Below, in pieces: positions 52,633 to 64,000 of a stretch of 64,000 nucleotides of DNA (the first letter of the stretch is position 1; the number at the start of each line of letters is the position of its first letter). The notes beneath the pieces were generated by a model that had not been told where the DNA came from, did no database searches, and was given only the letters and a program-made list of their open reading frames with translations. Source of the DNA: Diabrotica undecimpunctata (Eukaryota; Arthropoda; Insecta; Coleoptera; Chrysomelidae); assembly GCF_040954645.1 (NCBI RefSeq), contig NC_092807.1, forward strand, positions 25,567,809-25,631,808, given 5' to 3'. The translations under genes were made by a program, and so were the position numbers.

Positions 52633-53029
52633 ATTATTATATTGAATTATGTTGCAGTGTATTGTATTGTATTTTTATATTAATAACAAAATAAACAGTG
52701 AATTTTACTGCAGAGTATGTGTAAAAAAATTTTTGCATTCAACTCCTTTCATACATATATGAAAATAAAAATATACATTTTTATCAAAATATTGATTCAA
52801 TCCTTTATTTACTATACTCCTATTACAGGTCAAATGTTGATTATTAATTGTTAGTAAGTTGTTATTAATTGTGTTTCTCTTTCTGCTATGTCTTACCTAT
52901 AGCATTACATATGTAATGATTGTGCAGATTGACTCCCAAATAAATTTGTAACTGCGAATGCGTGTATAGAAGTGTAACTTCTACCGGCAGTCCCACTGGA
53001 CTGCCACACCCGTTTTTTTTTTTTTCTTT

Positions 53030-54310
53030 ATAGTAAAATTCTGAGGCAAACCTCACAGAACTAACGTCTAGACTAGAAGATGTCAGTTCTTCACATCGAT
53101 TCACTACTCTCGATCAATTCGTTCCTAGTCATCATATTATATTAATTCTAAGCAGGTTAACAGAAAAATCAACGATCGATACTAGAATTTATTTCATAAC
53201 AATTGTCGAATGGTCAAAATTTAAGTCATAAATGGTATCAACTAGAAACAAAAATGTGTGCCCCCAAAAATTATTGGTTTGACGATTAATGTAAGAATGC
53301 AACAAAAGAAACAAATGAATCCTACAGAAAGATGCTTACCCGATGAACTAGAACAACTGTAGAGAATTGCCAGAAAAATGCAAAAGAAGAAAGGAGGATA
53401 CACAGAAGAAAAAAACGAAATCACTTAAATAAGGAACTTAAATATATAGAAAAACAGGTAGAAAGAATTTAGAGCATTCTATAAGAAAGTTAACATCAAC
53501 AGAAAAGAATTCAAGGCAATCACAAGACAGTGCAAAAGTCAGAATGGCGACCCGTTAACAACAAGGAACGATGTATTGAATAGATGGGTGGAATACTTTA
53601 ACCAGACACTTGATATAGAGGAAGAAGAAGAAAACCTGCAAGACGAAAGAGATGAGGTAAAGGGAGCCGACGAGACGGAAGAGGAACCACCAACGATTTT
53701 TGAAGTTAAAGATGCAGTTAAAAAACTAGCCAGAAACAAATCACCCGGAATCTCCCAGCTGAACTGTATAAAGAAGGTGGCAACGATATCATATTGGCTT
53801 AATACGAAAGCTTATAAAAGAAATGTGGATACAGAAATCCCTCCCCAATGATTGGAATATTGGAATGATCTGCATCATACACAAAAAAGGAGATATCTTT
53901 GAATGATCTAACCACAGAGGAATTACGCTTCTAAACGCTGCGTATAAAATATTTTCCACAGTGCTATGTCACCGTATAGTACCATATGCAGAATGTATAG
54001 TGGGAAAATACCAGGCTGGTTTTGGAGGTGGTAAATCGACAGTCTATCAAATTGCAACCCTGAAACAAATTTTAGAAAAAGCACTGTAATATGGCATTGA
54101 TACTCATCACATATTTATAGAGTACAAAGCAGCCTACGACTCTGTGAATATAAGAGAAACGTTCAAAGCAATCAAAGAGCTAGAAATACCAAATCAGTTG
54201 GTAAATTTAACAAAGCTAACTCTTGAAAAAGTTAAATATAGAGTACGAATTTAAGGGGAACTGTCGGAATCTTTTAAGACAAATAACGGACTGCGCCAGA
54301 GGATAGCATA
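53030..54310 (+). pseudogene. RTE-like LINE, copy C (longest)
   Basis: It continues beyond copy B into the RT: NKSPGISQLNCIKKVATIS, WNIGMICIIHKKGD-like text, HRGITLLNAAYKIFSTVLCH, GKYQAGFGGGKSTVYQIATL, HIFIEYKAAYDSVNIRETFK and GLRQRIAYP, across several frames, ending near 54310 where the BEL-related sequence starts. It has multiple stops and frameshifts. Confidence 0.7.
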
Positions 54311-54435
54311 TCCTATTATATATTTATCAATTTTTATACCTTTATTCTGCACATGTGATAATTCTTAGAACGTTAAGTCGAATATCAAGCAATTTATAAT
54401 CTGTTTCTGTTTACTGTTTAATTCATTATAAAATT

Positions 54436-57400
54436 ATGGATAATTTAAAGCGAAAAAGGGGCGGTTTAAAAAGCAAACTCACAGTACTTTCGAAATTTAT
54501 ATTAGCGTTAAATGATAAAATAACTAGAAACGGTTTCAGATTTAGAGGTTTTACAGGCTATAGAAATGGTAAATAATATACAACATTTACAGGGCGAATT
54601 CGATGGGGTTTAAGGACAAATAGAAAAGACGGTTCAATTTGAATTATTAGAGGATGGATATCGAAGAATTCTTCAACAAATATTATTCACAATTAACGGT
54701 AGCGCGAAAGATCATTCGCGATAATCAACAGGTAGCGTATATAGAGGGCGATAAAGCTAGTGAGCTTACCTATCGAGTTACCAAAATTTGATGGTAACTA
54801 TAATAATCGGTTAGATTTTGCAGATCTTTTTGAATCTTTAGTTAACAGGTCAAGCGAGCAGAACACAGCTTCAGTTCACCAACTGGTAGAAAACGCGACC
54901 GATATACAATCTGTAGATAATATACAAGGTATTTTAAACACTACTAATTTGTCAGTTTCGTCAGTTAGCGCTACAGATCAAACTACACTGTCCACAGTAT
55001 TAGTTAACATTTTTGACGGCCAAGGCAAGGCATACATAGTGCGAGATTTATTAGAATGCGGTTCACAAAGCTCATTAATAACCGAAAATTTATGCGATAA
55101 ACTTGAGTAAAAAAGACAAGCGCGAACATAATTATCAGTTATAGGCATAATAATATTGCATCTCCCGTTCGATACAACTCCGAAATAAATATACAGTCTC
55201 GTAGCGATGTAAGTTTTCATGCAACTTTAAATTGTTTCGTAATACCAGAAATCACGGAATGCGTACTGGCATCTGAAATAAACGTTAGCGATTTGCATAT
55301 ACCTAATCACTTAAAATTAGCGGATAGTGATTTTTATAAACCACAAAATATCGAATTGTTGATCGGAAGTGATCTATTTTGGCAAATACTTGGTGCAAAC
55401 AGAATTAGAAAAAAATATGTACAATGCAAAAATAGAATTAGTTTAGGTAAAAATAAACCATTCATGCAAGAAACAATGTTCGGCTGGATCATAGCAGGGC
55501 CGTATACCAGCCAAAACAACGCATCAGAAAGGCTAATAACTAAGTGTTATTTTCCAAACATTATCGAAGTTACAGAACAGCTAAGTAAGTTCTGGGAACT
55601 TAAAGAGGTTTTCAATGAAAAACCTGCACTCTCAGGCAAAGAAATTGCATGCGAAAAATATTTAGAGGATTCGGTAAAACGCGATGAGACGGGCAAATTC
55701 ATAGTGTCATTGCCATTCAAGGAACCGATAAGTTCACTCGGTGATTCATTTTGTCAAGCAAAAAATAGATTTTTAAATCTCGAACGTAAATTGAATAAAG
55801 ATGCCAAGCTTAAAACTCGTTATAGCGAATTCATCCAGGAATATAAGGAACTAGGACATATGAAAAGTTTGTGCAGAATTACAGAAGCGGCAGCAGACTT
55901 TAGTGGAAATACTACATTTTATTTTATGCCACGTCATCCAGTATTAAAGGAGAGTTCTTTGACGACACGCTCGCGCGTTGTGTTCGATTGTAGTGCACCA
56001 ACTACAAACGGCATTTCATTAAATGGTATTCAAATGGCCGGACCAACTCTTCAAAATGATTTACTCTCCATTTTATTGCGTTTCAGAACACACTTATATG
56101 TAGTAAGTTCGGATACAGAAAAGATGTACCGTCAGGTATCGGTTGCAGATGAGCGAAAATCCTTACAATGTATCTTATGGCAACATAATCCGGAAGAACC
56201 GATTGAAATATTTCAGCTACAAACAGTTACATACGGTATGAAATGCTCTTCTTACTTGGCGATAAAATGTCTAATGACATTAGCGGAAAAGCAAGAAGCT
56301 AAAAATCCCAATATTGCTTGTATTATAAAAACCCATTTTTATGTGGACGACCTTTTGACAGATTTTAATTAAAAACAGAAAGCGCTCGAAGCTTGTAAAC
56401 AACTTTTTGAGGTCCTGTAAGGCGGAGGTTTTACATTGCGTAAATTTTATTCAAATGATCCTGAAATATTGAGAGATATACAGGATAAATCAACTACGGG
56501 TTCCGTTATTCAATTCGGTGAAAACGAGAAGACGAAAACTTTGGGATTATTGTACTCACCGCAATCAGATACTCTGTTTTATAGCATAAATTATTCATCT
56601 CTAGGCCATATAATCACAAAGCTAACTTTATTATCGGACATAGCTCAAATTTTTGATCCCTTTGGTCTATTAAGTGCGTGTACAATCATAGCGAAAATTA
56701 TGTTACAACAACTATGGCTAGAGCGTCTTACATGTGATGATCCCATACCTGAGCATTTAGGAAATAATTATTTACAGTTTAGGAATAAATTAGAAAGCTT
56801 AAACAATTTAAAAATACCTCGGCATGTTATATGTTATCGTGAGGTCAAACTAGAACTTCATGGATTTTGCGACTCCTCAGAAAAAGCGTACGGTGTTTGG
56901 ATATTCATTAAATCTACCGATTTGTTAGGTAGGTCGTATTTATTCTTATTATGTGCAAAAAGCAAGCCCTTAAAGCCAGTTACCTTGCCGCGTTTAGAGC
57001 TCTGTGGAGCAGTCATTTTATCGCGTTTGACCAATAAGGTCAAAAATTCATTAGATGTGCAATTTAACACGTGTTACCTCTGGACAGATTCCCCAATAGT
57101 ACTTAGTTTGTTGAAAACATCAGCCAATGTATTGAAAACGTTTGTTAGTAACCGCGTAGCAGAGATCCAGGAAACCACGTTTGCGCACGTAAAAACATAA
57201 AAGTTTTTAACATAAAAGTTTTTACGAATAAACTTAATGAAACACAGAATATCAAAGTATTTTCATTTGATCGCTTTTCTAATATTTCACGTTTAAAAAG
57301 AACTGCTGCATATGTGTCCAGATTCATCCGCATGTGTAAAAATAAAAAGAGGACTTCGGAACCCCTTTCTGTGGATGAAATACATTCTGGATTTAACCGT

Positions 57401-58690
57401 ATTCTAAAACTGTGTCAATCACAGTCATTTTCTAATGAAATAAAGCATTTGAACTAAAAGGGATCTCTCGATAAAAACAGCAAACTCATAATTTTATCTC
57501 CATTTCTTGATAATCAGGGCATCATGAGAGTAGGCGGGCGTTTAAAGCATTCCGAATTTGCGTATCACAAAAAACATTCCATCATTTTAGCGGCAGATCA
57601 TATAGTTACATCGTTAATATTTGATCATTTTCACAAGGATCTTATGCATGCTGGTCTTCAGCTTTTACTTGCAAGCAATCAGAGAAACTTTCCGGCCGTT
57701 ATCAGGAAGAAGTTTAGCGCGACGTACTGTACACAAATGTGTAAAATGTTTTCGATTAAAATCTAAATCCATTCAGCTAGTAATGGGATACCTACCTGCC
57801 CAACATATTGCAGGTGGGCCACCGTTTATTGTAACAGGTGTAGATTATGCGGGTCCTTTCTTAATTCGCGATAGAAAGGGTCGAGGTTGTAAACTAATAA
57901 ACATATACATGTGTCTTTTCATTTGTTTTTGTACAAAGGCCATACATTTAGAATTACTTACGGAACTGTCTAAGGAATCATTTCTGTTGGCCTTTAAAAG
58001 ATTTATTACGCGAAGAGGCAAGCCTCAAAAGATGGTCTCCGATAATGGAATTAATTTTATAGTACCTAGTTCGGAGTTAAAAGCGATAAGAGAATTTTTA
58101 GACCAGCGCACTCCCCCAATAAGGGAATTCTTGCTAAAGGATAATATTTCGTGGTCTTCTATACCTCCATATTCTCCACATTTCGGCGGACTGTGGGAAA
58201 CCAGAGTAAGAACAGTTAACCATCATTTACATAGAGTTTTGGGAAACGCGCACTTAACATTCTAGGAATTTTATTAGTTGCTTGTGCAGATTGAAGCAAT
58301 AATAAATTCCCGACCGATTCATCCTTTATCCTGTGATGCAAATGATCTCTCCCCATTGACTTCTGCATATTTTCTCATCGGAAGACCACTTATTATCGAT
58401 CCAAATTGAGATTTGAGTCATATTCCAGTTAATCGGCTCTTAAAATTCCAGCATATCTTCGAACTACAAAAACAAACCAAAAGGACTGCTACTAACGGTG
58501 ATGTTGCGGAAAACACGTTAGTGCGCATAAAAAGGGACAATTCACCTCCATTAAGGTGAAAGTTAGGTCGCGTAATCGAACTTATACGCGGCAATGATGG
58601 TGTAGCCAGAGTTTTTAAGATAAAGACAGACAATGGTGTCATTACTCGTTCTTTTTCCAAGGTGTGTCCGTTGCCCGCTTCGGACTAAGT
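54436..58690 (+). pseudogene. BEL/Pao LTR retrotransposon, gag-pol, decayed
   Basis: It begins MDNLKRKRGGLKSKLTVLSK and, after frameshifts, has IELPKFDGNYNNRLDFADLF (Gag). A protease-like part has LECGSQSSLITENL. Frame 55293-56372 is Pao-type RT (LLIGSDLFWQIL, FYFMPRHPVLKESS, RVVFDCSAPTTNGISLN, active site YVDD). Frame 56436-57200 is the connection/RNase H (LGLLYSPQSDTL, HGFCDSSEKAYGVWIF, LPRLELCGAVILSRL). The integrase comes in two overlapping frames: MRVGGRLKHSEF..HKKHSIIL, an HHCC remnant, GVDYAGPF, VSDNGINF and PHFGGLWETRV. At least five stops or shifts. It lies in the region downstream of the last Gr exon. Confidence 0.85.
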
Positions 58691-59050
58691 GCATTTCAAA
58701 CATTCGAACATTTAGCGTTAGCAGTCGATTTTGTTGGCAGTGTTTGCCAAGGCGTGAGCCGTGTTCACACCATTATATGTTTTAAGTCGAGTTCATGCAT
58801 TTTTTTCGATGCGGCAACATAGCAGCGTATTCAGATATTTATGCCATATGTGAAGATAAGGAATAATGAGAGTCACTAAAAACATCTCAAGACAACAGCA
58901 CTCAAATACGAGAAACGAGATCGGTGATACAGCATAGCGAGCGGGACATAATACTTATTAGCGGTCATATATTAATGTATTGTGTTAATTTAAATAAAGT
59001 CAGTTTTTCACACGGAGTTTGATTATTTACCAGCGGCACATTCGAAGTGC
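58691..59050 (+). repeat. Probable 3' LTR of the BEL/Pao element
   Basis: After the pol end comes a non-coding stretch with AATAAAGTCAG near 58995, a plausible poly(A) signal. No matching 5' LTR is seen before 54436, so the element is 5'-truncated and the LTR limits are uncertain. Confidence 0.4.
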
Positions 59051-59120
59051 AAATCAGGTCAATTCAGTAATAATAATGAAGAAAAACAAATGATAAAGAT
59101 GATAATCATGATATACTTAC

Positions 59121-59954
59121 AGTATTCACTACCAAGTAACAAAAAAATACTTCAAAATGATGTAGTAATACTGTTGAATAATTACTAATTGGTTCATATA
59201 CAGCGTTTAGTATAAAATTAGCATCTGCTAATAGTTCGTTAAAAGTAGCTGTTAAAAAGTTCCACATCCATATTCCAAAAATCGAATTCAGGCTTTGAAC
59301 TATGTAATAAATATCTCTATAAGAAGTTTTTATGGTTTTGACATTTTCATATAAATTATTACTGTTTAATTTAAATAAATTCTCTATTTGTTTAGTCAAA
59401 AGTTCTTCCCGTAAAATAACAGCGTTAACTATTTCAACAAAGCATGCCAATATTATACAAATTTGAATATCCACCAATAATCCATAACAGCTTTTTATTA
59501 AAAGGAACATATCGAATTCCTGGCACAGATCTTTAATGCTTTGCATGAAGACGATAATAATACAACTTAATACAATACAATGATATTTTATTTTTGGAAT
59601 TCTAGTCTTATCTGAATCTAGAACAGGTTTAATATTGTCAAACACTTGTTTCCAATGGCCCCTATGGCAAAATAAATTAAATAATATTGAGCAAATAAAT
59701 ATGTGATACTGGACGGAATATATCATATAAAATATTAAATCCGTTGTATTATTAATTGAATAAACTTGTTTGAAGGCGCTTGAAGATGACATTCCCGTTA
59801 AACAAATAAAAAAAATAGCGATTTTTTGAATAACGTTGCCCAGAGATTCATTTTCCAAATGCATGGGAAACACTGCCAAATATTGACCAAACTTATATAT
59901 TCCGTTTAAGCAAGAAGAACCACTTGGATCTAAGTTTTTTGGTAATTGAAACAT
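59121..59954 (-). CDS. Gustatory receptor, first exon (divergent member)
   Basis: The exon encodes 278 residues from MFQLPKNLDPSGSSCLNGIY (then KFGQYLAVFPMHLENESLGN) to ..LVVNT, ending at GTAAGTATAT in phase 0. An in-frame ATG 28 codons upstream exists, but MFQLPK places the conserved YKFGQYLAVFP signature at the usual distance from the start. Five hydrophobic segments, no disruption. It is more like the exon at 1224-2069 than the five close paralogues. The downstream intron is interrupted by a BEL/Pao element; no 3' exon was seen. Confidence 0.8.
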
Positions 59955-60038
59955 TTTACCGTAAGGTAAACTATAATAGCAATTATAGGTAGTATAGAAT
60001 TTAGTAGTAGACTGCAAGACATTGATGTACCAACACAT

Positions 60039-60630
60039 TCAATTAATAGCTTAATAGCATTTTCATAATGTATCATTGAATAATATTATTGCAGGAAATT
60101 GCATCAAACATTAAATTCCATCTCGTTATTAAATCAATTAAATTAACTTTTGGCTCATTTGACATCACTTAAGGTAATGTATTTATCTACTTATCAAATA
60201 ACTTACCTGAAATCGGCCTCACCGTAGTCGTGCGGTTTGGTTAACTTAATTTTATAATTATACAATGTAGTTAAGCAAAAAAGTATTTTAATGATAATCC
60301 TATACTAATATTTAATAATTAAATAATATTAATAATCAGTAAAGCAAGCGCGGAAATTGACCATAAACAAATGAAAACCGAATTAACTTTGAGTAGGAGT
60401 TTGTGCGAAGAGTAAGACAGCATACTTTAACATATTTTAACAGCAAAAATTTTTATTTAAGGCAATAAATACTGTAGCATTTGTAAATTCCTTGAAATCC
60501 CCTCGTATATACACACATGATGGTTTTAAAACTGTTGTTGATATTCATTCTAGAGGGTTTTTAAATGAAAATGATAAAAAATTTGAATCAACATTCAACT
60601 GATTAGCGTATTTACTCATTATTTCAGTCT
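60039..60630. other. Upstream region of the last Gr exon, nothing else recognised
   Basis: A+T-rich non-coding DNA. The conserved upstream block of the five close Gr copies is not present. Confidence 0.35.
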
Positions 60631-60639
60631 TTGTTTAAA

Positions 60640-60830
60640 TTTGAATTGAGCCGTTTAAAAATGCATAAAAACGTGATATCTCATTTTGACAGATCCAGAG
60701 TAATTGCTTTGTTACAACAGGACTTGATTTAAAGTTATATCGCGAATATTGCTGATGTTACTCAGAGTGCTGTATCAAAAATTAAAAAAAAAATTCCAAG
60801 ATACAAATGACGTGACATGACAAATTAATG
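60640..60830 (+). pseudogene. Tc1-like transposase N-terminal HTH remnant
   Basis: The read-through HKNVISHFDRSRVIALLQQD, then a stop, then SYIANIADVTQSAVSKIKKK is the first helix-turn-helix (paired-like) of Tc1-family transposases. The rest of the enzyme is absent. Confidence 0.65.
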
Positions 60831-60854
60831 ACTCTAATGCAAGAAATTGGAATT

Positions 60855-61440
60855 GACAACAAAGATCTTGGAATCCACAAGGAAACAAAGTTCCTGTATT
60901 TGGCTGTATACCATATATTAAAAAAATTTTGAATAAAATCCTTTATAAAAAGGTACATAAAAAACCCAGTTGGGCTATGTTGAATTGACAAAACGTTTTC
61001 GGAATAAGTATTCCATCATCAGTGTCCTAAAATAGTATTTAACCACTTAATTAAAAAGAACATGAAATAATAAGAAGTTTTGACTAAGGTTAATGTAAAA
61101 TGTGGTTAATACTTACTAGTTAATACATGGACGTAGCCACTAAATATGTGGGTAAAAACCCTTTAAAAATTATTAAATGAAATTTAGTTTACATTATGTC
61201 TAATTTACAGTTAAGATGGTAAAGTTACCATTGGATTGGTAACATGGCGACATATGACTCTACATTAAGTTGCAAGTCCTGAGACGGTATGTCTACGAGG
61301 ACTTTATCAAAGCAACTGATTGAAATGACAATCTTGGCAGGTTATGACGGAAGTTATGACAGAGCAGTCAGTGTAACTGTATATGTCTATTTAAGACAGA
61401 AGCCAACGTTGTTTAAAATTGTGAAAGTTGAAATAAAATA
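60855..61440. repeat. Diverged outer copy of the palindrome arm
   Basis: It repeats, in the same orientation as the left arm, the blocks AAAACGTTTTCGGAAT..TATTCCATCATCAGTGTC, GTAACATGGCGACATATGAC, AGTCCTGAGACGG and GCAACTGATTGAAATGACAA with many substitutions. Confidence 0.7.
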
Positions 61441-61450
61441 AAATTATAAC

Positions 61451-62777
61451 AAAAAAATTTATTAAAAATCCTTTGTAAAAGGTATATATTTTTAAAAAAC
61501 CCAAACGGGCTGTTTTAGACAAAACGTTTTCGGAATCCATTATTCCATCATCAGTGTCTAGGTGTACATGAATGTAGCCACTAAATACATGGGTAAAAAC
61601 CCGTTAACAAAAATTTAGTTACATTTGTTTTACATTATATTATATAAATTGCTAGGATGCTAAAGTTACCGTTGGATTAGGTAACATGGCGACATATGAC
61701 TCCACGTTGAAGTTGCAAGTCCTGAGACGGTGTGTCTACGAGGACTTAATGGAAGCAACTGATTGAAATGACAATGTTGACAAGTTAAGACGGAACAAGT
61801 AACAGAGTAGTCAATATAACTGTATGTGTCTACTTAAGACAAAAGCCAACGTTAATTAAATTTGTTAAAGTAATAGATTTTTTGATATTAAATAATATAA
61901 CAGTATCAACCATCAATGTTGTTGTTTTTTAGAAATTGATTTTTATGTGTATGAGATGAAATGTGGAGAGAAGATAATGTGGTTATAGTTAGGCAACCAA
62001 CTATGCATGTGTGTGGTAGTGTAATGAAAAAGAGATTTTTATATTTAGGCCCTTTATGTTTATTCAACATTTGGTACTTGGAAAATAGAAAATAGACACA
62101 TGTAGAAGGTTGAGTTATAGAATTTTTTTTTTTTTTTTTCTATTTTCCAAGTACCAAATGTTGAATAAACATAAAGGGCCTAAATATAAAAATCTCTTTT
62201 TAATTACACTACCACACACATGCATAGTTGGTTGCCTAACTATAACCACATTATCTTCTCTCCACATTTCATCTCATACACATAAAAATCAATTTCTAAA
62301 AAACAACAACATTGATGGTTGATACTGTTATATTATTTAATATCAAAAAATCTATTACTTTAACAAATTTAATTAACGTTGGCTTTTGTCTTAAGTAGAC
62401 ACATACAGTTATATTGACTAATCTGTTACTTGTTCCGTCCTAACTTGTCAACATTGTCATTTCAATCAGTTGCTTCCATTAAGTCCTCGTAGACACACCG
62501 TCTCAGGACTTGCAACTTCAACGTGGAGTCATATGTCGCCATGTTACCTAATCCAACGGTAACTTTAGCATCCTAGCAATTTATATAATATAATGTAAAA
62601 CAAATGTAACTAAATTTTTGTTAACGGGTTTTTACCCATGTATTTAGTGGCTACATTTATGTACACCTAGACACTGATGATGGAATAATGGATTCCGAAA
62701 ACGTTTTGTCTAAAACAGCCCGTTTGGGTTTTTAAAAATATATACCTTTTACAAAGGATTTTTAATAAATTTTTTTA
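61451..62777. repeat. Near-perfect 1.3-kb palindrome
   Basis: Arms of 638 bases (61451-62088 and 62140-62777) are reverse complements with only a few mismatches around a 51-base T-rich spacer. The arms carry AAAACGTTTTCGGAATCCAT, CCATCATCAGTGTCTAGGTG, GGATTAGGTAACATGGCGAC and TAGGCCCTTTATGTTTATTC. It is non-coding. A foldback transposon or inverted pair of retroelement terminal segments are the likely explanations. Confidence 0.85.
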
Positions 62778-62827
62778 ATATATGGTATACAGCCAAATAC
62801 AGGAACGTAGATTCCTTGTGAAAATTA

Positions 62828-63420
62828 TAACAGTATCAACCATCAATGTTATTGTTATAAATTATGTATGTGAAATGAAATTGTGGTAAAAAATTATGTG
62901 ATTATAGTTAGGCAACCAACTATACAGTGTCAAGTGGTGTGATGAAAAGATTCTAATATAAGGCCCTTTATGTTTTAATACCATTTGGTACCTGGAAAAT
63001 GGAAACTAGACACAGGTGGAAAGTTGGGTTCTTGAAAAAGTATCGGAATTAATATATTTAATATGTGAGGATGTTATTCAATGAATGAAATAAAACTATT
63101 ATGATATAAAGTTCATGTAAAAATTGACTTATAACTAAATTATATTAGGCCCTATGTGTCAAAAAACAACATTTGGTACCTGGAAAATGTAAAACTTCTT
63201 GAGTTGCAAGTTCATGAATATAAATATCTGATTGGATGTTGACAAACTGAGTGATGTTGGTATATTTTGTGTATTGACAAGTATATGAAATGGACAAAAT
63301 TTGATGGTTGAAAGTGGTTTTGTAATATATTGGTCGTAAAGTACTCAACTTATAACTTGAGAAAAGGCCCTATCTGTTATAAAGCAACACTAGGTACATA
63401 GGAAAATAAAAGATTAAGTT
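62828..63420. repeat. Diverged repeats of the arm's inner half
   Basis: The arm segment ATAACAGTATCAACCATCAA..TTAGGCAACCAACTAT..AGGCCCTTTATG..GGTAC..GGAAAAT recurs diverged at 62828-63010. Its closing motif AGGCCCT.T.TG......CA....GGTAC recurs again near 63148 and 63365, spaced roughly 190-220 bases. Confidence 0.6.
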
Positions 63421-63539
63421 ATAAGTTGGTAAGTTGAATGAACTATTGGTCTATATTGACTATAATAGTAAAATGAAATTGTTGTAGGTGGCTCTGTTAA
63501 ATTTGAGTAAAGAGAATGAAAATTAAGGTGTTTTTGAGA

Positions 63540-64000
63540 AAATTGTGATAAACGGATAGACTTAGATAAAGATCTTAGAATTATCAGAAACACTTACTAC
63601 AATCAAACGGCCAAAATCAAAATAAAAGACCAGTTAACTGATAAAATTGCAATAGAACGTGGAGTACGACAGGGCTGTATTTTGTCTCCATTGTTGTTCA
63701 ATATTTATTCTGAATGGGTATTTAAGGAAGCTTTAGACGGTTGTGCGAAAGGAATACTAATAAACGGTGAATGGTTGAATAACATTAGATATGCAGATGA
63801 CACTATAGTTTTTGCCGATAATCTGAATGACTTACAGATATTAACAAATCGCATAACAGAAGTCAGCAACAGATACGGACTAGCTCTTAACATAAAGAAA
63901 ACCAAATTTATGACAATTAGTAAAAAACCAATACTAAACGCTCAACTTACAATTAACCAACAGAATATCGAAAGAGTCGAGCAATATACATATCTAGGCA
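63540..64000 (+). pseudogene. RTE-clade LINE RT fragment, runs off the window
   Basis: Open frame reads DKRIDLDKDLRIIRNTYYNQ, IAIERGVRQGCILSPLLFNI, NNIRYADDTIVFADNLNDLQ (active site YADD), ITEVSNRYGLALNIKKTKFM and VEQYTYLG, still open at the window end. It is 5'-truncated near 63540 and has no disruption in the visible part, so whether it is dead depends on sequence outside. Confidence 0.8.

Larger units (their letters stand above)
50083..53025. mobile_element. TIR repeat carrying a tRNA-Asp-like gene, copy 3 (split by LINE)
   Basis: The left TIR has lost about its first 50 bases (it starts GTGAGTGAATCTGTGAAATC). The right part ends with the usual hairpin and poly-T. The interior is interrupted by an RTE LINE (50722-52632), flanked by ATTATTATATT duplications. 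A (TA)n of about 60 bases lies at 50215-50273. Confidence 0.65.

Overview
This is an insect nuclear genome window, most likely from a beetle with a large, repeat-rich genome. The assignment rests on seven gustatory-receptor (7tm_7) first exons, the insect-type transposon families, high A+T content and small introns. The beetle part is an inference from the receptor style (YKIGRYF..FSW) and I cannot prove it. There are no bacterial features. Host coding content is small; most of the window is layered transposable elements.

Host genes. Seven gustatory-receptor (Gr) first exons lie on the minus strand at 1224-2069, 4630-5448, 19745-20563, 23583-24401, 38954-39775, 48926-49747 and 59121-59954. 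All run from an ATG to a GTAAG donor and all are a whole number of codons long, so the intron is phase 0 in every case. Five of them (all but the first and last) are close paralogues starting MT(T/N)KDTY and share a conserved upstream block. The copies at 39 kb and 49 kb lie in a segmental duplication of several kb. I found no 3' exons for any of them. The introns are packed with LINEs, so the genes may be split over long introns or may be fragments.

Mobile elements, left to right: an I-group LINE (2.3-3.7 kb); a long-TIR element with an unknown ORF (6.6-8.7 kb); a relic of an uncharacterised transposon-linked family (10.1-11.0 kb); a head-to-head pair of Penelope-like ends (12.1-14.4 kb); a LINE inserted in a P-element-like gene (14.5-16.8 kb); LINE scraps, MITEs and a THAP-exon MITE (18.9-25.2 kb); an intact Ty3/gypsy element (29156-35456); a 241-bp tandem repeat (35.6-36.5 kb); an R1 LINE (37.4-38.9 kb); a nearly intact piggyBac (40849-43277); two RTE LINEs nested inside TIR elements (46.1-48.0 and 50.7-52.6 kb); a decayed BEL/Pao element (54.4-59.0 kb); a Tc1-like relic (60.7 kb); a 1.3-kb palindrome (61.5-62.8 kb); and an RTE LINE cut by the window edge.

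Most notable. The Ty3/gypsy element has identical LTRs, a 4-bp target duplication and one open 1853-codon Gag-Pol frame. Downstream of integrase the frame encodes a macro domain resembling TARG1/OARD1 ADP-ribosylhydrolase and then a CCCH zinc finger. The usual Gag zinc knuckle is degenerate. A second notable feature is a roughly 0.9-kb TIR repeat, present three times, that carries a tRNA-Asp-like gene with Pol III boxes and a T-run terminator.
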